Assembly: GCA_036971615.1 (NCBI GenBank)
Contig: JAYKKR010000017.1
Span: 434,001 to 498,000 of the forward strand
DNA: 64,000 nucleotides
Direction of reading: 5' to 3'
Source: Amyloporia xantha
Lineage: Eukaryota > Basidiomycota > Agaricomycetes > Polyporales > Adustoporiaceae
This document shows, in pieces, positions 44,501 through 57,500 of the stretch. Position numbers and translations under genes: made by a program. Under the pieces are notes generated by a model that made no database searches, had not been told where the DNA came from, and was given only the letters and a program-made list of their open reading frames with translations. Each line of letters starts with the position of its first letter. Positions within the stretch are counted from its first letter, which is position 1.

Positions 44501-47500
44501 CGATATTGTAAGTGTGTGTCATCCTACTCGGCTTGCATGCTGAGGCAATGCCATTTTCAGTAGGCCGTATACCAGAGGGTTCTGTTAGCAAGGTCGCGTC
44601 GACCAGTATCATCTATTCGTAACTCTTCTTGTAATTGTAGCCCACGATATCACGGGGATCGGCACATCCTTTCCATTAATGCGATTGAGCCTCATCGAAT
44701 GGTTTAGTGTTGAAAAGCGGCCGTGGATTGAAAGTAAGTCAGACACTCCTCAATCCACCGGCTGCAGCCACAGAGTGTGATTTCAAATTTGTCTATCGAG
44801 AAAACTGTCTGTGCAAGTGCTGGTAATTGCACCGAGGATTTTCCACTTACATTGTTGTGAGGAACCCATGCACTAGGTCTCTTAACATACTGTACGTACT
44901 TAGTTGTATGTGCGTTACAACCCTGCCAGCAGCCATGTAACGTAACGATATAAGATACATATCAGGTGCGCAGGGCCAGGATTATGCCTCTTCGTCTCGT
45001 TGTCTCACCCGATGTGCGTTGCGAGCTCACTTATAGCTTGTTCGTAGCTCTCTCGCCAAGCCTTAAAGATGAAATATTGCAAGCAGATTTTGGGATAGAC
45101 TACCGGACAGTCAGAAAGTTTCTCAAATTTTTAGGATTGGTGAACTATATAGCAACTTAGAGGTCGCGGAAGACTTCAATTTCAGGATGAGGAGAGCTTG
45201 TGATAGGACCCCTTGGCTACAATTAATACTTGTGGCTCTCAGTCTCAGACCTTTCCCGTGGATGTGACAGCTACATGTCACGTAACACGTGACGTGACCA
45301 TGACGCGTCGCGGTTGAGCACCTTTGAGCACCCACATGTGATCTGGGAGATTGAGAACGTCCAGCACGCCAATAGCGATAACTTTTGTGATTCAGGATGA
45401 ATGCTAGGTTCTATGAAGCTCAAGTACTTGAAGATAGGGTTGTAATCGTGTTCAACCCTCTCACAGTTTTCGCGTTCGTCTGAAAACTCGAGATGCTCAG
45501 GATACTGCTGCACACAGATCTAGGGATGTTTATTTGCTAGATATATCGGCATTCTTGAACGAATGGTCAGCATTTCAATTCGACTAATACAAGGAGGGAG
45601 CTCCAGATTTACGTGCGCGTCGCAGTGCACTTGTGATTTACGTCCCAGGTGCGTGCGTAAAATCTTATTCAACAAGAATATAACATACGATCACAAGGGT
45701 TTACTCTCTTATGGATCGCACGTTTATACGGTGGACTACCAGGATAGGAGTATATGCTATGAGTACGTTTAGAATTCCGTTACCTGTATATGCTCTGATC
45801 TCATCAATTCACGCGATGTAGCAAGTTGTCCTTGGTGGAGATACTGCGCTCATAAATAGTGCGCGGCTTGAAGTGATGAACACCTTTTTCATTGGTAATT
45901 ATTATGCTCACTCTCGCTTCGCCGACATGCGCTTACACCACGTTGCATCCGCGTTGAGATACTCTTGTGTCGATTCTCAGGCAGTGTAAGCAACAGGGTG
46001 TCAACCTGTAACCGTCATGTATGGATTTCCACTTCTTCACAGCAGTCAACGGAGTTGTGTTGAATGCGCCGACAGCGCTAATGGTACCCGAAGGAATTCC
46101 GATAGATCAGATTGAAAGGAACGCTTTGACGTTTTTCCATACAAATGTAGAGGCACGTTCTGGCAATGCATGTGTTCGAAAAAAAGCTCACGTACTTGTC
46201 TTTCGCAGTGATCTGCCCGTTCTACTGTCTCATGAGATCCTTCGAGGCGTCCACCTTCGCACCATTGTATAGCATTGAGTCAGCCGTTGGGTCACTGTGT
46301 GTCCTACTGGTTGGAAGGTCAATCACACATATCACGACATCTGGGTTCTGTTTGATTTACGTTCAGTCACGACATGCCATCGACGTCGATTCGACGATGT
46401 ATGAAAGAGCCGACCGCCCATGGCGGCCTCAGGCGATCCTTAATCGCTTCATGATATACAAAGACAGAAATTAATCACGATACATAGCATACCTCCGGGA
46501 CCAATCAACTTGGCCAACGGAGCAGGCCGTGTCAAGTGTGACTTCCACAGTACATGTCAACCCAGGATCTATTACTCGAGTTGTACGTACAGAACTCTGT
46601 CCGCAGTCCATGGCTCTTCCTGATCACAGAAGCACTCGCGTACCTACAGACTTGAACGCGGGAGGATTAGTCTGGCGTGTTTTCAAACTCATGTTGCTGG
46701 TGAGTCTGAGTCTGTCTTCCTCTTCCCCACCCCCACAAGCCGTGCCATCAATCGACTTAGTGCTTCCGCTCAGCTTCAAACTTGCTCCGGAAGTCTCTCA
46801 CAGCCGCTTGTTCCTATCGCGGTAAAATCACCTCTCCCCCCTGTTGTACCTGGGACTTATCAGATCTTCTGATCCAATATCGCCATTGGCTTCACATCTC
46901 AAGACGCATACGGTTCCGAACCTGTCGAACAAATACGTTTATTCACTCCCTGGGAAGTCGCGGGCCGCCGTACTCAATTGCCACCGCGATGCATAGCGTC
47001 AGACCTCCCAAGATGTCATTCATATTCACCGTCGGCACCCAAGTTCCTCGTGATTGCATTCCAGCGGCGTCATATTCATCTCACTGGGCGCTCACGGCCA
47101 TCTCTTCCCCGAGCAGCTCATCGTGCATCACCTCTGCCCGTGCGACCAGGTCACCGCTAGCGTTTGAACACTGTACGTATTTTTGGTCCCATCCATTCTC
47201 AGATCTTGCAGATCGCTGACAATATCATGTCCCGCAGCTCTGGTTCAGCACACCCTCTTCAGCCCCCTTACTGCCGGACAGCTTACCTCACTGGAGCACT
47301 TCCTTCGTCCGTAATTCTCGCTTCCCTGTCTGTTCCCGCGAATGGCTCTGCAGCTCTGGGTCAGCCATGGCTTCTCCGAAGCCCTCCGTTGGTCAGCCTC
47401 GAGACTCATCTTGGTAGAGAAAGGCAGGCCCGCTTACCTATCTTCGCGCGAACGACCGCACGGTCGTATGTATGCCGACATCCACCAGAGCAAATACCCG

Positions 47501-49298
47501 GAATACAGGCCCGCCGTGCCCCCTCGCAAACGCCTTCGAACGCGAGCTTAACACCGCCGAGGTAACTCCGATACCTCGAGCCGCCCACTAGCTCCACAAA
47601 TTCCGCGTGTCTACGTGTCGTCAGCGGGGAACGGGTGGCGTCCTTCCTATCCTTCGACAGCCCACAGGCCAGCTAGCTGGGCAGCGTTGCTCGTCTGGCC
47701 TTGGGCTGCCTTTTTCCCGCGAATCGGCCTGGATGCCGGTGCCCAAGCGCACGACTGCATTCGGCCGTTGGCCCATTACGCTTACGCCCACCTCGAGGCC
47801 CTGGGCCTTCGCAGCCAAGACCGGTGGCTGCCATCTCATTGATGTTTGATGTGCCCACCGTCACCAACTCCGGGTCTCTGTCTCTGCACCCACACGGACG
47901 GACCGGGCAAAACAATAAGCAGCAATGGCCAGCCGTCAGAACGTCCGAGTTCCTGGCCGTCCGCACCTCCCTTACTATTACTAGATGGTCGGAGATACCG
48001 AGATGCGGGAACTACAGACGGGAGCCTGAGCCTGCCTGCTGGCCTCGAGAGATTCACAGTTATCAAATCGCCGAACCGTCATCGTGGCAGAGAAGGCGAG
48101 ACTACGTACGACCGCAGCCAGAAGCGCAGGGCGTGCGCGGCTGTGGGCTGGGTGGGTGGAAGAGTCTGTGCGGGGTAAACGCACGATGACACGCCCAGGG
48201 GCTGCAGCTGAAACTTCGTGACGCCCGTCTGGCGGGAAACCAGGACATCCTTACCCACGCTTCCCCACATTGTGTGATCAGACCGTATCTGGGGCTCATC
48301 GATCGTGGGGCTACGCGGCTCAACCGTTCACGCGTTCATTTCGCTCTGCATCGCAATGCGGGGGTTTGGTTTCAACTTTCAAGCACGAGGGGCGTCCCCG
48401 CGTCCAACCCGACCACGAACCACGGTCCTATCCGGGACAGATCATTATAATGGTGATGACGACGATGAGCAAGCAGGCGAGTAGGGAAGCAGGCGAGCAA
48501 CCATATGCATGATTAGAGAGCGATTATACATGCGTGATTATGCGTATGCGGAATCTTTGCGCTCGGAGACGAATGTAAGTGTAGTGGTACAAGTGTAGAG
48601 TTCAGAATCGAGGATCGGGGCGGAACTATCGTACATTCTCTCTCGACGGAATGAGATGGGAAAAAATCAATCGAAGAACGAAGAAAGGGGCAAAAGCGAG
48701 ACGAATAAACGAGCAAGGCATTTTGGAGCCCAGCTGCTTGCGGAACAGCAATGCACTGGATAGGCAAGCGCGAGGAACATGGTGGAAGGCGAGGACGGAA
48801 CGAAGAAATATACAGTACAACCGAATGTAATACAACGGTGAGATAAAAAGAGATTGGTATAGCAGCGACGAGATGAGTGATTTGAAGCGCAGAGCGTGGA
48901 CGGAGGCCTATTGCAGACGCGTTTGCGCCTGAGACGGATGTCGTCGTGATCATGGGTCGTCGGTCAGCAATCGTGGTCGTAGATCGTGGATCGTGGATCG
49001 TGAATGTGGACAATGCGAGTTGAGGCAGAGACCGGTCGAAAAGGCATGATGGAGCAGGCAACGCGTGGCGGGTGGCGGGCGAGGTCGTCGAATAGAGAGC
49101 ATACGAAACGCGACGAGCAATAGACAGATGGCGGACGTGGAGAGATCAGATGAGTGAGCGAGACGCGAGAAAAGACGGGACAAGACGAGAGGAGAGCAGA
49201 GAAGGGAGTAAGACACGTCGTAGCCCGCACGAAGGCGGAGCACAGCAGCGCATTTTGTGCATTTTTCACTTCAGTTCATCGCATCATCCATCCCCGCG
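44501..49298. other. Long intergenic region, no supported gene
   Basis: About 4.8 kb between SIN3-B and the bHLH gene. Open frames are short and overlap on both strands. A GC-rich part (about 46.7-48.4 kb) has several frames of 70-160 codons, but none has a domain I can name or a consistent exon chain. A tandem ATCGTGG repeat occurs near 48970-49002. Confidence 0.45.
48970..49002. repeat. Short tandem repeat, ATCGTGG unit
   Basis: Three to four imperfect copies of a 7-bp unit lie in non-coding DNA 300 bp beyond the bHLH stop codon. No function suggested. Confidence 0.6.
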
Positions 49299-52036
49299 TC
49301 ACGACGTCTCCATATCGCGCCCGTCCTCCCGCTCCTCCTTCACCTTCACCCCCGCCGCGTCCACCTTCACCTTCCCATTCACCCCCGCACTCTTCAAATT
49401 CCCCACCGGCCGCCCATCCCGGCCCTTCCGCCCCCGCTCCTCCTCCTCCCCCTCATTGTCCCGCTCACCCTCGTTCTCAGGGCTCTCCGCGCTCGGACTC
49501 TTCTCCATATCCATATCCCGGTCCTGATCCTGGTCCGGGTCCCCATCGAGCACCTCCCCGTCCTCGCCCACGTCCATCTCCATCTCCTCCACGCTCTCCA
49601 GCTCGAACCCATGGAACCGCTTCCGCGGCCCGCCGTTCCCGCGCCGTTCTCGGGACGAGCCTTCCCGCGCGGTCCCAGACGAGGAGGACGATGAAGAGGA
49701 AGACGTCACGGGCGCGCCGAACCCGAGGTTGAGCGTAAAGTCGCCCCCGACCTCCTCATGTAGCATCAACCCGCCGTCTTCCTCCCCTGTCCCGTTCGCC
49801 GCGCCGACATTGGCCGACGACGGCGACGCAGCACCCGTCCGGAACGCCTGCAGCTGCTGCTCCAGGTCCCTGTTCCTCGACGCTTGCGCCGAAACGAGCT
49901 GCTGCAAGTACCTGCATCGCCCCGTAAGAAATCGAATCCCGTAATGCATCCCGGGAGGAGAAAGCTAACCTTATGTACTCGACGCTCTTCCGCAGTATCA
50001 TGCCCTTGTTCGCCTTGACGACCCCGCCCTGGTCCACCCCGTCCTTCTCATCAGGCTCCGCGCTCCCATCCTTCTTGTCCGCAGGCGGGGTCGAGCCCGC
50101 GCCCGTGCTCGTGGTAGAAGTCACGCCAAACAACAGATCCTCGCCCGAAGCCGACAGGGAAGCAGGCATCGAGAGCGTCGCTGCACCATCCAAACCACGC
50201 CCGGCGCGAAACCGTCAGCACAACAGGCCAATGAAAAAGCAAGCAGACAACAAACTGACCATTCGGATCCAGCAGACACTCCGGGATCAGGGTCGCCAGC
50301 TCGGATATCTTCTCGTTGATGTTGTCCCGCCGCCTGCGCTCGACCGCGTTATGCGACTCGCGCCTTCGCCGCCGCTTCTCGTTCGCGATCAAGGCCCTGC
50401 CCGTCGCGATATGCGATATGCGATCATCACGAGCGCGGAGCACCGATCACAGCCGATCGCGACATCAACCCCACATCGAAGCACGACCACAGCCACAGCA
50501 AGCAAGAAAAAAAGACGTCACGCCATCCATCAGCCTCTCGTCACGATCGCAATCGCAGAAAACGCTACACGCACTGTTTCGCCGCCATGTCCCCCGGCGG
50601 GCTCTCCCCACTCTTCCCCATCAACCCCATCCCGCCTCCCACACCCGCATCCTTCGGGCTCACCCCCAAGCCCTGCCCGAGCGACCCACCCGTGAACGCA
50701 CTGAATCCACCTGCAAACAACACCCCCATCGTCAGCACCACGCACACGCAAAACAAGACACGAAAAGAAGTCAGAACAACAACGCACCATGCACGCTATC
50801 CGGCGTCGGCAAGCTGAACTCGCCCTGCCCGACCCCAAACCAGCCCCCACCATGCATCCCCAGCGGACTCGCCGGGCCGCGCGCGACGCCCGCGCTGCCG
50901 CCGGGGATGACCAGCGGCTGCGTGTGCCGGTGCAGCGGCGGGGGGCTCACGCTCGACACGCTCCCGCGCTTCGCCCTTGTGCGGCGCGCAGGCCCGCCGT
51001 TCGTCGAGGGCGGGTTCGCGGCCGCGGTGACAGACGCGGTGCGCGTGGTGGAGCGCGAGCGCGAGCGGGAGAAGGAGGGCGGCGACGGGGTCTGCCGGCC
51101 GTGGTGTCCATGCGAGAGCGAGTGGGAGTGGGAGAGGGAATGCGCGTGCGCGTGCAGCGCTGGGAGGGAGCCGTGGTGCGGGGAGAGGATGTCGACGGCG
51201 GGGGAGGAGCCGGTGGGCGTGGGGCCTGCCCCGAAGGGGGAGAGGGCGGAGAGGTGCGAGGAGAAGGAGGAGACGCTGGAGGGTTCGGCCCCGGCGCCAC
51301 CGTTGCCGTTCGTGTTTGCACTGGTGGTGCTGTTGGTGAAGGCCTGTGGGTGGGTGAGCGTGAAGGGCGAATGCGGGGCGGGCTGCGGGGGCGGCTCGTA
51401 GCGCATGGAGGAGCCGAGGGCGGGGAGGGTGCTGTTGAAGTGGGCGTGGGTGGCGAAGTCGTGCAGGCCGCTGCCGCCGGCGCTGCCTGTCTGGGCGGCG
51501 GAGGCGAAGGAGGACGAGCCAAAGGGCGACTGCGGTGGGTGGTGAGAAGACGAGTGGGAATGCGAGTGGGAGTGAGACGAGTGGTGCTGGTGGTGGGACG
51601 TCGGGGCGGAGATGTCGAAGATGTTGTGCGTCGAGGGGCGGTAGTCGTCGTAGGCTCCGCTGGTGGCGCCGCCGTTGCCGTTGCCGTGGGCGGCGGGGCT
51701 CTGGGTGGACCGCTCGTTGCTCTGGTGCTGATGCTGATGCTGGTGCTGGTCCGTAGTCGGGCTGGCCATGAGGTTGGCGAGGTCGTCAAAGTCCATGCTG
51801 GCGGCGGTCTCTGCGGATGGGGGAAACTTGCGGAAGGGGTCGGGGATGGAGAGGAAAGGGGGGAGGAAGAGGTTGTTGGGGTCGAAGCTGTTGGCGTTGT
51901 TGTTGCTGTTGGCGTTGTGGGAGGATGGCGGGGAGGGGGGGTTGCCGGAAGAGGGCGCGGGAGAGGGGAGATGGAAGCCCTCCTGGCGGGAGAGGACCTG
52001 GGGCTTGTAAGAGGTAGCGAAGAAAGCGGAGGACAT
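49299..52036 (-). CDS. bHLH transcription factor with an extended loop
   Basis: Nuclear regulator of 781 residues from five exons on the minus strand: 52036-50788, 50710-50575, 50396-50260, 50180-49970 and 49911-49299. The first 415 residues are low-complexity: Asn, Ser and His/Gln-rich runs (DQHQHQHQHQ, HSHSHSHSSSHH) typical of activation domains. The basic region holds the E-box-reading residues His477, Glu481 and Arg485 in ESHNAVERRRRDN. Helix 1 is INEKISELATLIPE (488-501) and helix 2 is MILRKSVEYIRYLQQLV (568-584), followed by a short leucine-repeat coil (NRDLEQQLQAF). The loop between the helices is about 60 residues, far longer than in a standard bHLH, and spans two introns. The C-terminus is acidic, with DPDQDQDRDMDME. 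Intron 2 is 178 nt. E-box binding is inferred; target genes are unknown. Confidence 0.87.
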
Positions 52037-54086
52037 GGCGGCGGAGGATGGGATGGGATGGAATGCGCGGGAGGGTGAAAGGGGAACGGTCGGGACGGGG
52101 GCAGGGGACTTATAAACGAGCAGGCGATGGCAGCGTTCGAGACGAGGGATAGGATGGACGCCAGGCCCGGTCCCCCGCACACACTCCGACTGCGACCCCA
52201 GTCCCCCCGCGTTTCCGCTCTTTCGGGCCCAGATCCACAGATACACATCAAACACATCCAAATACAAACACGCAGCAACACTCCCCGCCCAATCACGGCC
52301 CCCGCCCATCCGACTCCCACGCCTGCCCTGACCCCGCATCCGGGTTCCCCTCCTCTCGCCCTGTGTGGGTCTGCGTAGGGAGGGGAAGACGACCTCCAAA
52401 GCATCGCAGCTGCGGACGGCGCATCACGACGCCGGACGGGGCGGGCCAACCCCGCACGCACCGCCTCTGCCCCGCACCCCAGTTTCGAGTTCATTTTCGC
52501 ACATCAGATCGCACTCTATCCTCGGCGCGCTTAGCCTCGGCCGGCAATTCCATCACTGGTTAGTCGTCCCTCCGCCCGGCCCCGGCGTCCATGACGTACC
52601 CAGCCGCGGCCGACTTCCCCATTCATCCGCCAGACGCACGGCCAGTGCAATGCGCCCCCTCACATAGAGCCTATCGACGCCGTCTTCATTCTCCCAGCTT
52701 CCAAACGCTAATCTGCCGCCCGCGCTACATCACCTTCAGACGCCGCGGTCGAAGTACTGCGTCCTTGGAAATAACCTCAGAGTTTACTCGACGTCTGCAT
52801 CTCGCCCCCCTTCACTCTTCTCGCCACTCTTCACCCCGCAGCGAGAGTTTCTTTGCGCGGGGCGCTCGCCCAACTGCGCGCCGACCGGATCCTTGCTCAC
52901 GCTCAGTGCCCAGTTAGACCTGCCCACAACGTCTCTCCTCGCTCCTTCCTCCTCTATCCCACACACCGGCTCGGCCCAGCGTTCTGAGACCACCCCGGCA
53001 CCATCACCTCCCGCTCGGCTTCGGGCGCATTATCACCATTACGTACCCTCCAGCTTCAACTCCGCGCCCGGGCCCAGACCTCTCGCATGCCCCTGGTCCA
53101 TAATTGCCGTCGCCGTTGCCTTCGCGCCGGGAAGCAGAGACATCGGAATCACTGCTGTGTACATGCGGACGTCGGACGTCGACGCGTCAACGGTGGCAGC
53201 GTCACCGTGCACCATGCGCGCGTCGCGACGCGTCGCCGCCATCATGATCATGATCGTGATCACGTCCGTTTCTCTGTTCACAAGCGACAACGTACTTACG
53301 TCCGTCTCCTCGTCGTTCTGATTTACATAATCATCCCACAGCCTGCGAGCTGAGCATTGGTCTCCCCTGCCAGCTTTACAGCGCTGAGCCGCTTCAAAGC
53401 TACCACCGCTCCCTTGGCGCCGAGTGCTCCCCAGAAACAATTTCACACTCACCGCCCCTGTCCGTCGCTGCCGTCGCCGTCCCTATGTAGCACTCAGCCG
53501 TAGCTATAGATCTCATACGAAACACGCCCCTTTCCCGCCACTCGCACTCGAGCTCGCCTCCTGTCCGCCCCTTTCTCGGCCACCTATCTGCACTCGCACC
53601 GACGTCAGCTCGATGACCATGGTGTGGCGTAAAGTTGAGAGACCCTCCTGGCCCGGAACGAAACCCAAATCTATTCTCTCGAATCTCGAACCTCGAACCT
53701 CGGCAGCGCCGCTCCGCCGGGCGCGCCCTGCGCTCCACTCCCGCCGCCCGCCCGGTGCCGCTCCACTGCATCCGGCGTCCGCAGGTACATGATCTCGGAG
53801 GGTCCCCCTTATCATGTCCCTGCGCCCTGCGCCCCGCGCCTGGTGCTCGGTGCTCGATGCCCGGGCCGCCTCTCCCCGCCCCGTCTCAAGACTCAGCACG
53901 GATCGACTGAGGTTCGGCCCACGTCATGCGAGCGCTATACGCTATGTTAACGCTGATCCGGTCGTCTTCGCCTTGTCGCCGTCTCCAGTCTCGTTCTTCG
54001 CGTTCTTCGCGCTGCACGCCCTCAATTATAAGCGGCTCGCTGGAATATCTCAATGGGTACCATGCATCCGGGCGCGTCAGAGCTTC

Positions 54087-54108
54087 AGCTTCGAGCTTCG
54101 AGCTTCGA
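54087..54108. repeat. Tandem AGCTTCG repeat
   Basis: About three tandem copies of a 7-bp unit in non-coding GC-rich DNA; low-complexity sequence only. Confidence 0.6.
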
Positions 54109-54500
54109 GGCGCACCCAATATTGGGTACAGTACGAGGAGAGCGCCGGGCGTACATACTACAGCCGCCCTGCCTCTACTGTTAGTATTGTACTTCCTTGC
54201 TTCCCCACACCCCACACACCCCACACCGGGGCCCCGGCGCTATCGCTAGCGTATCAACCCATCAAGTGTTCGCAAATAAGCCGCGTCTGCACGCCTGCCA
54301 GTATCCCTGCCTCGCCGGCTTTTAGCCTGGGTCTGGCATGCCGTCACGGTTAGGCTCAAGCTCGAGGGCGTGCTGGGGGGAAGGCGAAGGTGAAAACGGA
54401 AGGCGAAGCATGGGACGACAGATCCTGCATCCGATTCATCATTCGAACCTGCTGCTTAGGGTCCTGGGCCCCCAACCTTGCCCCTCGTCGTTGCCTTTCC

Positions 54501-54556
54501 GTCTCGTCTCGTCTATCGCCCATCATCTATCGTCTATCGCCCGTCGCCTATCGTCT
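54501..54556. repeat. Degenerate tandem repeat rich in CTATCG
   Basis: Imperfect units built around GTCTATCGCC and CATCATCTATC repeat about four times. It lies in the gene-poor region upstream of the bHLH gene and is probably a minisatellite. Confidence 0.6.
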
Positions 54557-57500
54557 GACGGCCATTGGCTGTCCCGTCGTGGGCGTCTGGCGGTGGGCTG
54601 GGGGCCTTTCGTGGGACGGCGACGGCGCGAGCCGGTGGTGTGGCCGTTTTTCTTCGTTTCTGTTCCCGGTTCTGCGGTCCTGGCCGGGTATATGCTCTGC
54701 GGCCAGTATAGGGACGGGCCACGGGATACGCGGAGGACCTCGAGGGACCCACCGTCACCTCCAGCCGCTGTGTGCGCCTGTTCCCCCGTGTCGTAGCCAT
54801 TGCTATGCCCCATCGCCGCACTCCGTCCTCTACCCTCCGTTTTCCGTTCCGTGTCGCCCCTGCTCCTCTATTTCACCCATGACGCGGACGGCATTGCGCA
54901 TTCTGCAATGTTTGATGTGCGATGTGCAACGCCTTCACATCCGACCGCTGACAGGGCAACGCCTGCCTGGCGGCTCTTCCCCCACCCGACCGATAGAACA
55001 GGCCAAACGGGCTCCTCTTCCCTCCCGCATCCGCGAATCGCGTGTTTTGGCGCCACATTATGCATTATGCATATACACGCACGCGCGCCTCTCAGGGTCT
55101 CCTTAGTCTCTCCCCAGCCCGTCGCCCGTCCGGACGCACGGCCGAGTCAGGCGCCAAGGCTGCCTGCGACATTGCATATCGTGGGTATGTGGGTGCTATC
55201 GCGCCCGCTATTTTTTGATTCCGGGACGTCTGTCTTTGGTTTCAGCGTGTCTGTATCTGGGGACGCATGCGCTTCGTGTCTGGGACAGGCTCACGGCAGG
55301 GCAGGCCTCGCTGCGGCCTGCAGGCGTCGGAGTCGCTCTGGGACCCAGACGTGTGCACTCCGAATATCGAAGTCGCCGAGATGTGATCGTCCGCGCGGCT
55401 ACCCGTTCGCCCCGCAGGCATACACCCTCCTCCGGAGTCTGCATCTCCCACAGCCCGCTCATTTCCCATTCCCATTAACATTTGGCAATGCCAGAAGTGG
55501 CGCCAAGGCTGTCCATTTTTTGTTCTGCATCAGGGAGGAACGGGTGCATGCCGTAACGCGGACCGGAAATGTTCGCCACCCCGAAATGGAGTCGAATGAG
55601 CAGGAATGGTGTGGCGCCTGCAGGCGCGCATGTCACCGTGTTTTGCACAGTGCGTTGGCATATCCATCCTCGGGCGCTTCCGTGTCAAAGTTTGCGCTTT
55701 GGACTTGCCTGGTTGGGCGGCGGGCCCGAGAAGTTGCGGCGTGGCGCTTGTAGTGGTGTTTTACGGCTGCGAAGCATCCTCATCGATACCACCCACACTC
55801 GCAGGGGTGAGAGAGCGTTAACGTAATCCAACGCTGGTTCGAATGGTTATTGATCACATATATGGCCATGGGTGTTAAATGTCGACCGATCCGATTGACG
55901 AACTGCATTGCGGAAAGACAGGAACCAACCAGCCATCATTCTCCCTGACGGGCGCCCCGGACACGATGTGATAGGCGCGTATGTCCTCGGTTGTGTCGGT
56001 TTTTGACTTTGGTACGATGGCAGCAGCCATGTGCACGAGCGTTTCGTGAGGGTGCCTCGGACGTGCATCCCGGCGGCAGTGCGGGCGTGCGCATCCCAGG
56101 TGGGACCGCTAATACGCGTAAATGCGACCGTGCGGGCGCCCCCGTCGGGTGTCTCTGCTGATCGAGGCTGAAGGAAAAGGAACGAAACACGAGCGGACGC
56201 ATCCGCACCAAACGTTCTGGGCGCGCGTGCGTCGTCATGTCCATTTGCTGAACTAAGAGTGGTTTTTTTGCAGGCTCGTTCGTACCGAGGTCCGGTACGG
56301 CGTATAAGTCCTGCATGCTATCACCCGAAAGCAAAATTCGAAATGAGTCATAATTGCTGGTATGTCCGGCAACATGATCGGATCTCCAGACTGAGTGGCA
56401 CCCGCGTCGACCGCAGCATTATTGTGCGGGCAGGTGCATAGTATTGCAGAGTGGTGCGCGGAATAACCAAGGTCCGTGTGGAACGGCGCATCATGATCCT
56501 GCGCAGTGACGCTGGTGGCGCACGGACCTACGAGACATCTGCTGCACAGCTTCTCGGAAGGGATGGCCCGAACTCTTGCAGGTGGGATGAGTCTGAAGCT
56601 TGTTCGTGTTCCGGTTGGCGGTGATTCCTGCCCATTGGTGCGTTGTAGGTCCGTCTGCGCACATCTCCAGCTGTTGTCCCCTACCGGCGCGGAATGCAGG
56701 CGGATTTTCGGCATTTTTTCCTGGTTTTGTTGTGCGCTTCTGTTCTGCTTTGCAATGGTATGCTGCAAATCAGTCAGCTTGCTCATGGTCTGACGAGGAT
56801 CGGACACTCTGATTGTTACTCAACCACAACCCCCGATCAAGCCATATCTTACCTGTCCATACTCCTTTCGTATGTCATGACTCATGTAGACGATTCCATT
56901 TAATTACTAAAGCCCATGCGTATGTGGTCCTTTGAAAGCAACAGTATTTATATAATTGTTCCTTTTCAGATTTCCAGATCAGTAAAAATTCTTTTCCTAC
57001 CTTCTATGGCCGCAGTAAGTCACCGGGGTTCCGCGGTCGAGGTCGAGACATCTCCGTGTAAAGCAAGCGACCTGAAATGTTTTCCTAGCCATGAATGGAA
57101 CACTTCTTGTCTCATCTTTTGCGTATGAGCCACCATCTCATGAGATGATCGGATTCTCGTGCATATATGAATATCGCAGACACTCGTGGAAACATCGGTG
57201 ATATCATCGAGGCTACTATCCATAACCGTCGTTTGTATGACAAACGAGAGATCCCGCCAAGCGCAGAGCCTCTTTGAGCACCACCGGCGCGGAGAGCATG
57301 GCGTATATGCGTATATTGACAATCGGGTATGTCGATCCGCGCAATTCATTTAACTGGAGCTAGTCGCTCGCGGGTACACAGTCGCGGAGACCTTCACCTG
57401 CATTGCGCAGATTGCGATCTGTTGACTGTATCAGGAGCCATTTTTTATCCCTACACTTTCTGGAGCTACTGGCACCACCAAGAAAATACAGTGTGCTCGT

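Noticed and set aside
47340..47551. Possible HMG-box tail (KYPEYRPAVPPRKRLR) in a plus-strand frame
   Set aside because: Only the last helix-like segment resembles an HMG box. No upstream box start or exon chain could be found, so the similarity is too short to call.
50789..52078. Plus-strand open frame of 429 codons overlapping the bHLH gene
   Set aside because: It is very Gly/Arg-rich because it lies antisense to GC-rich Ser/His/Pro codons of the bHLH exon. No domain or splice structure.
56253..56807. Minus-strand frame of 184 codons in the gene-poor region
   Set aside because: No domain, no neighbouring exons, and composition consistent with chance in this GC range.
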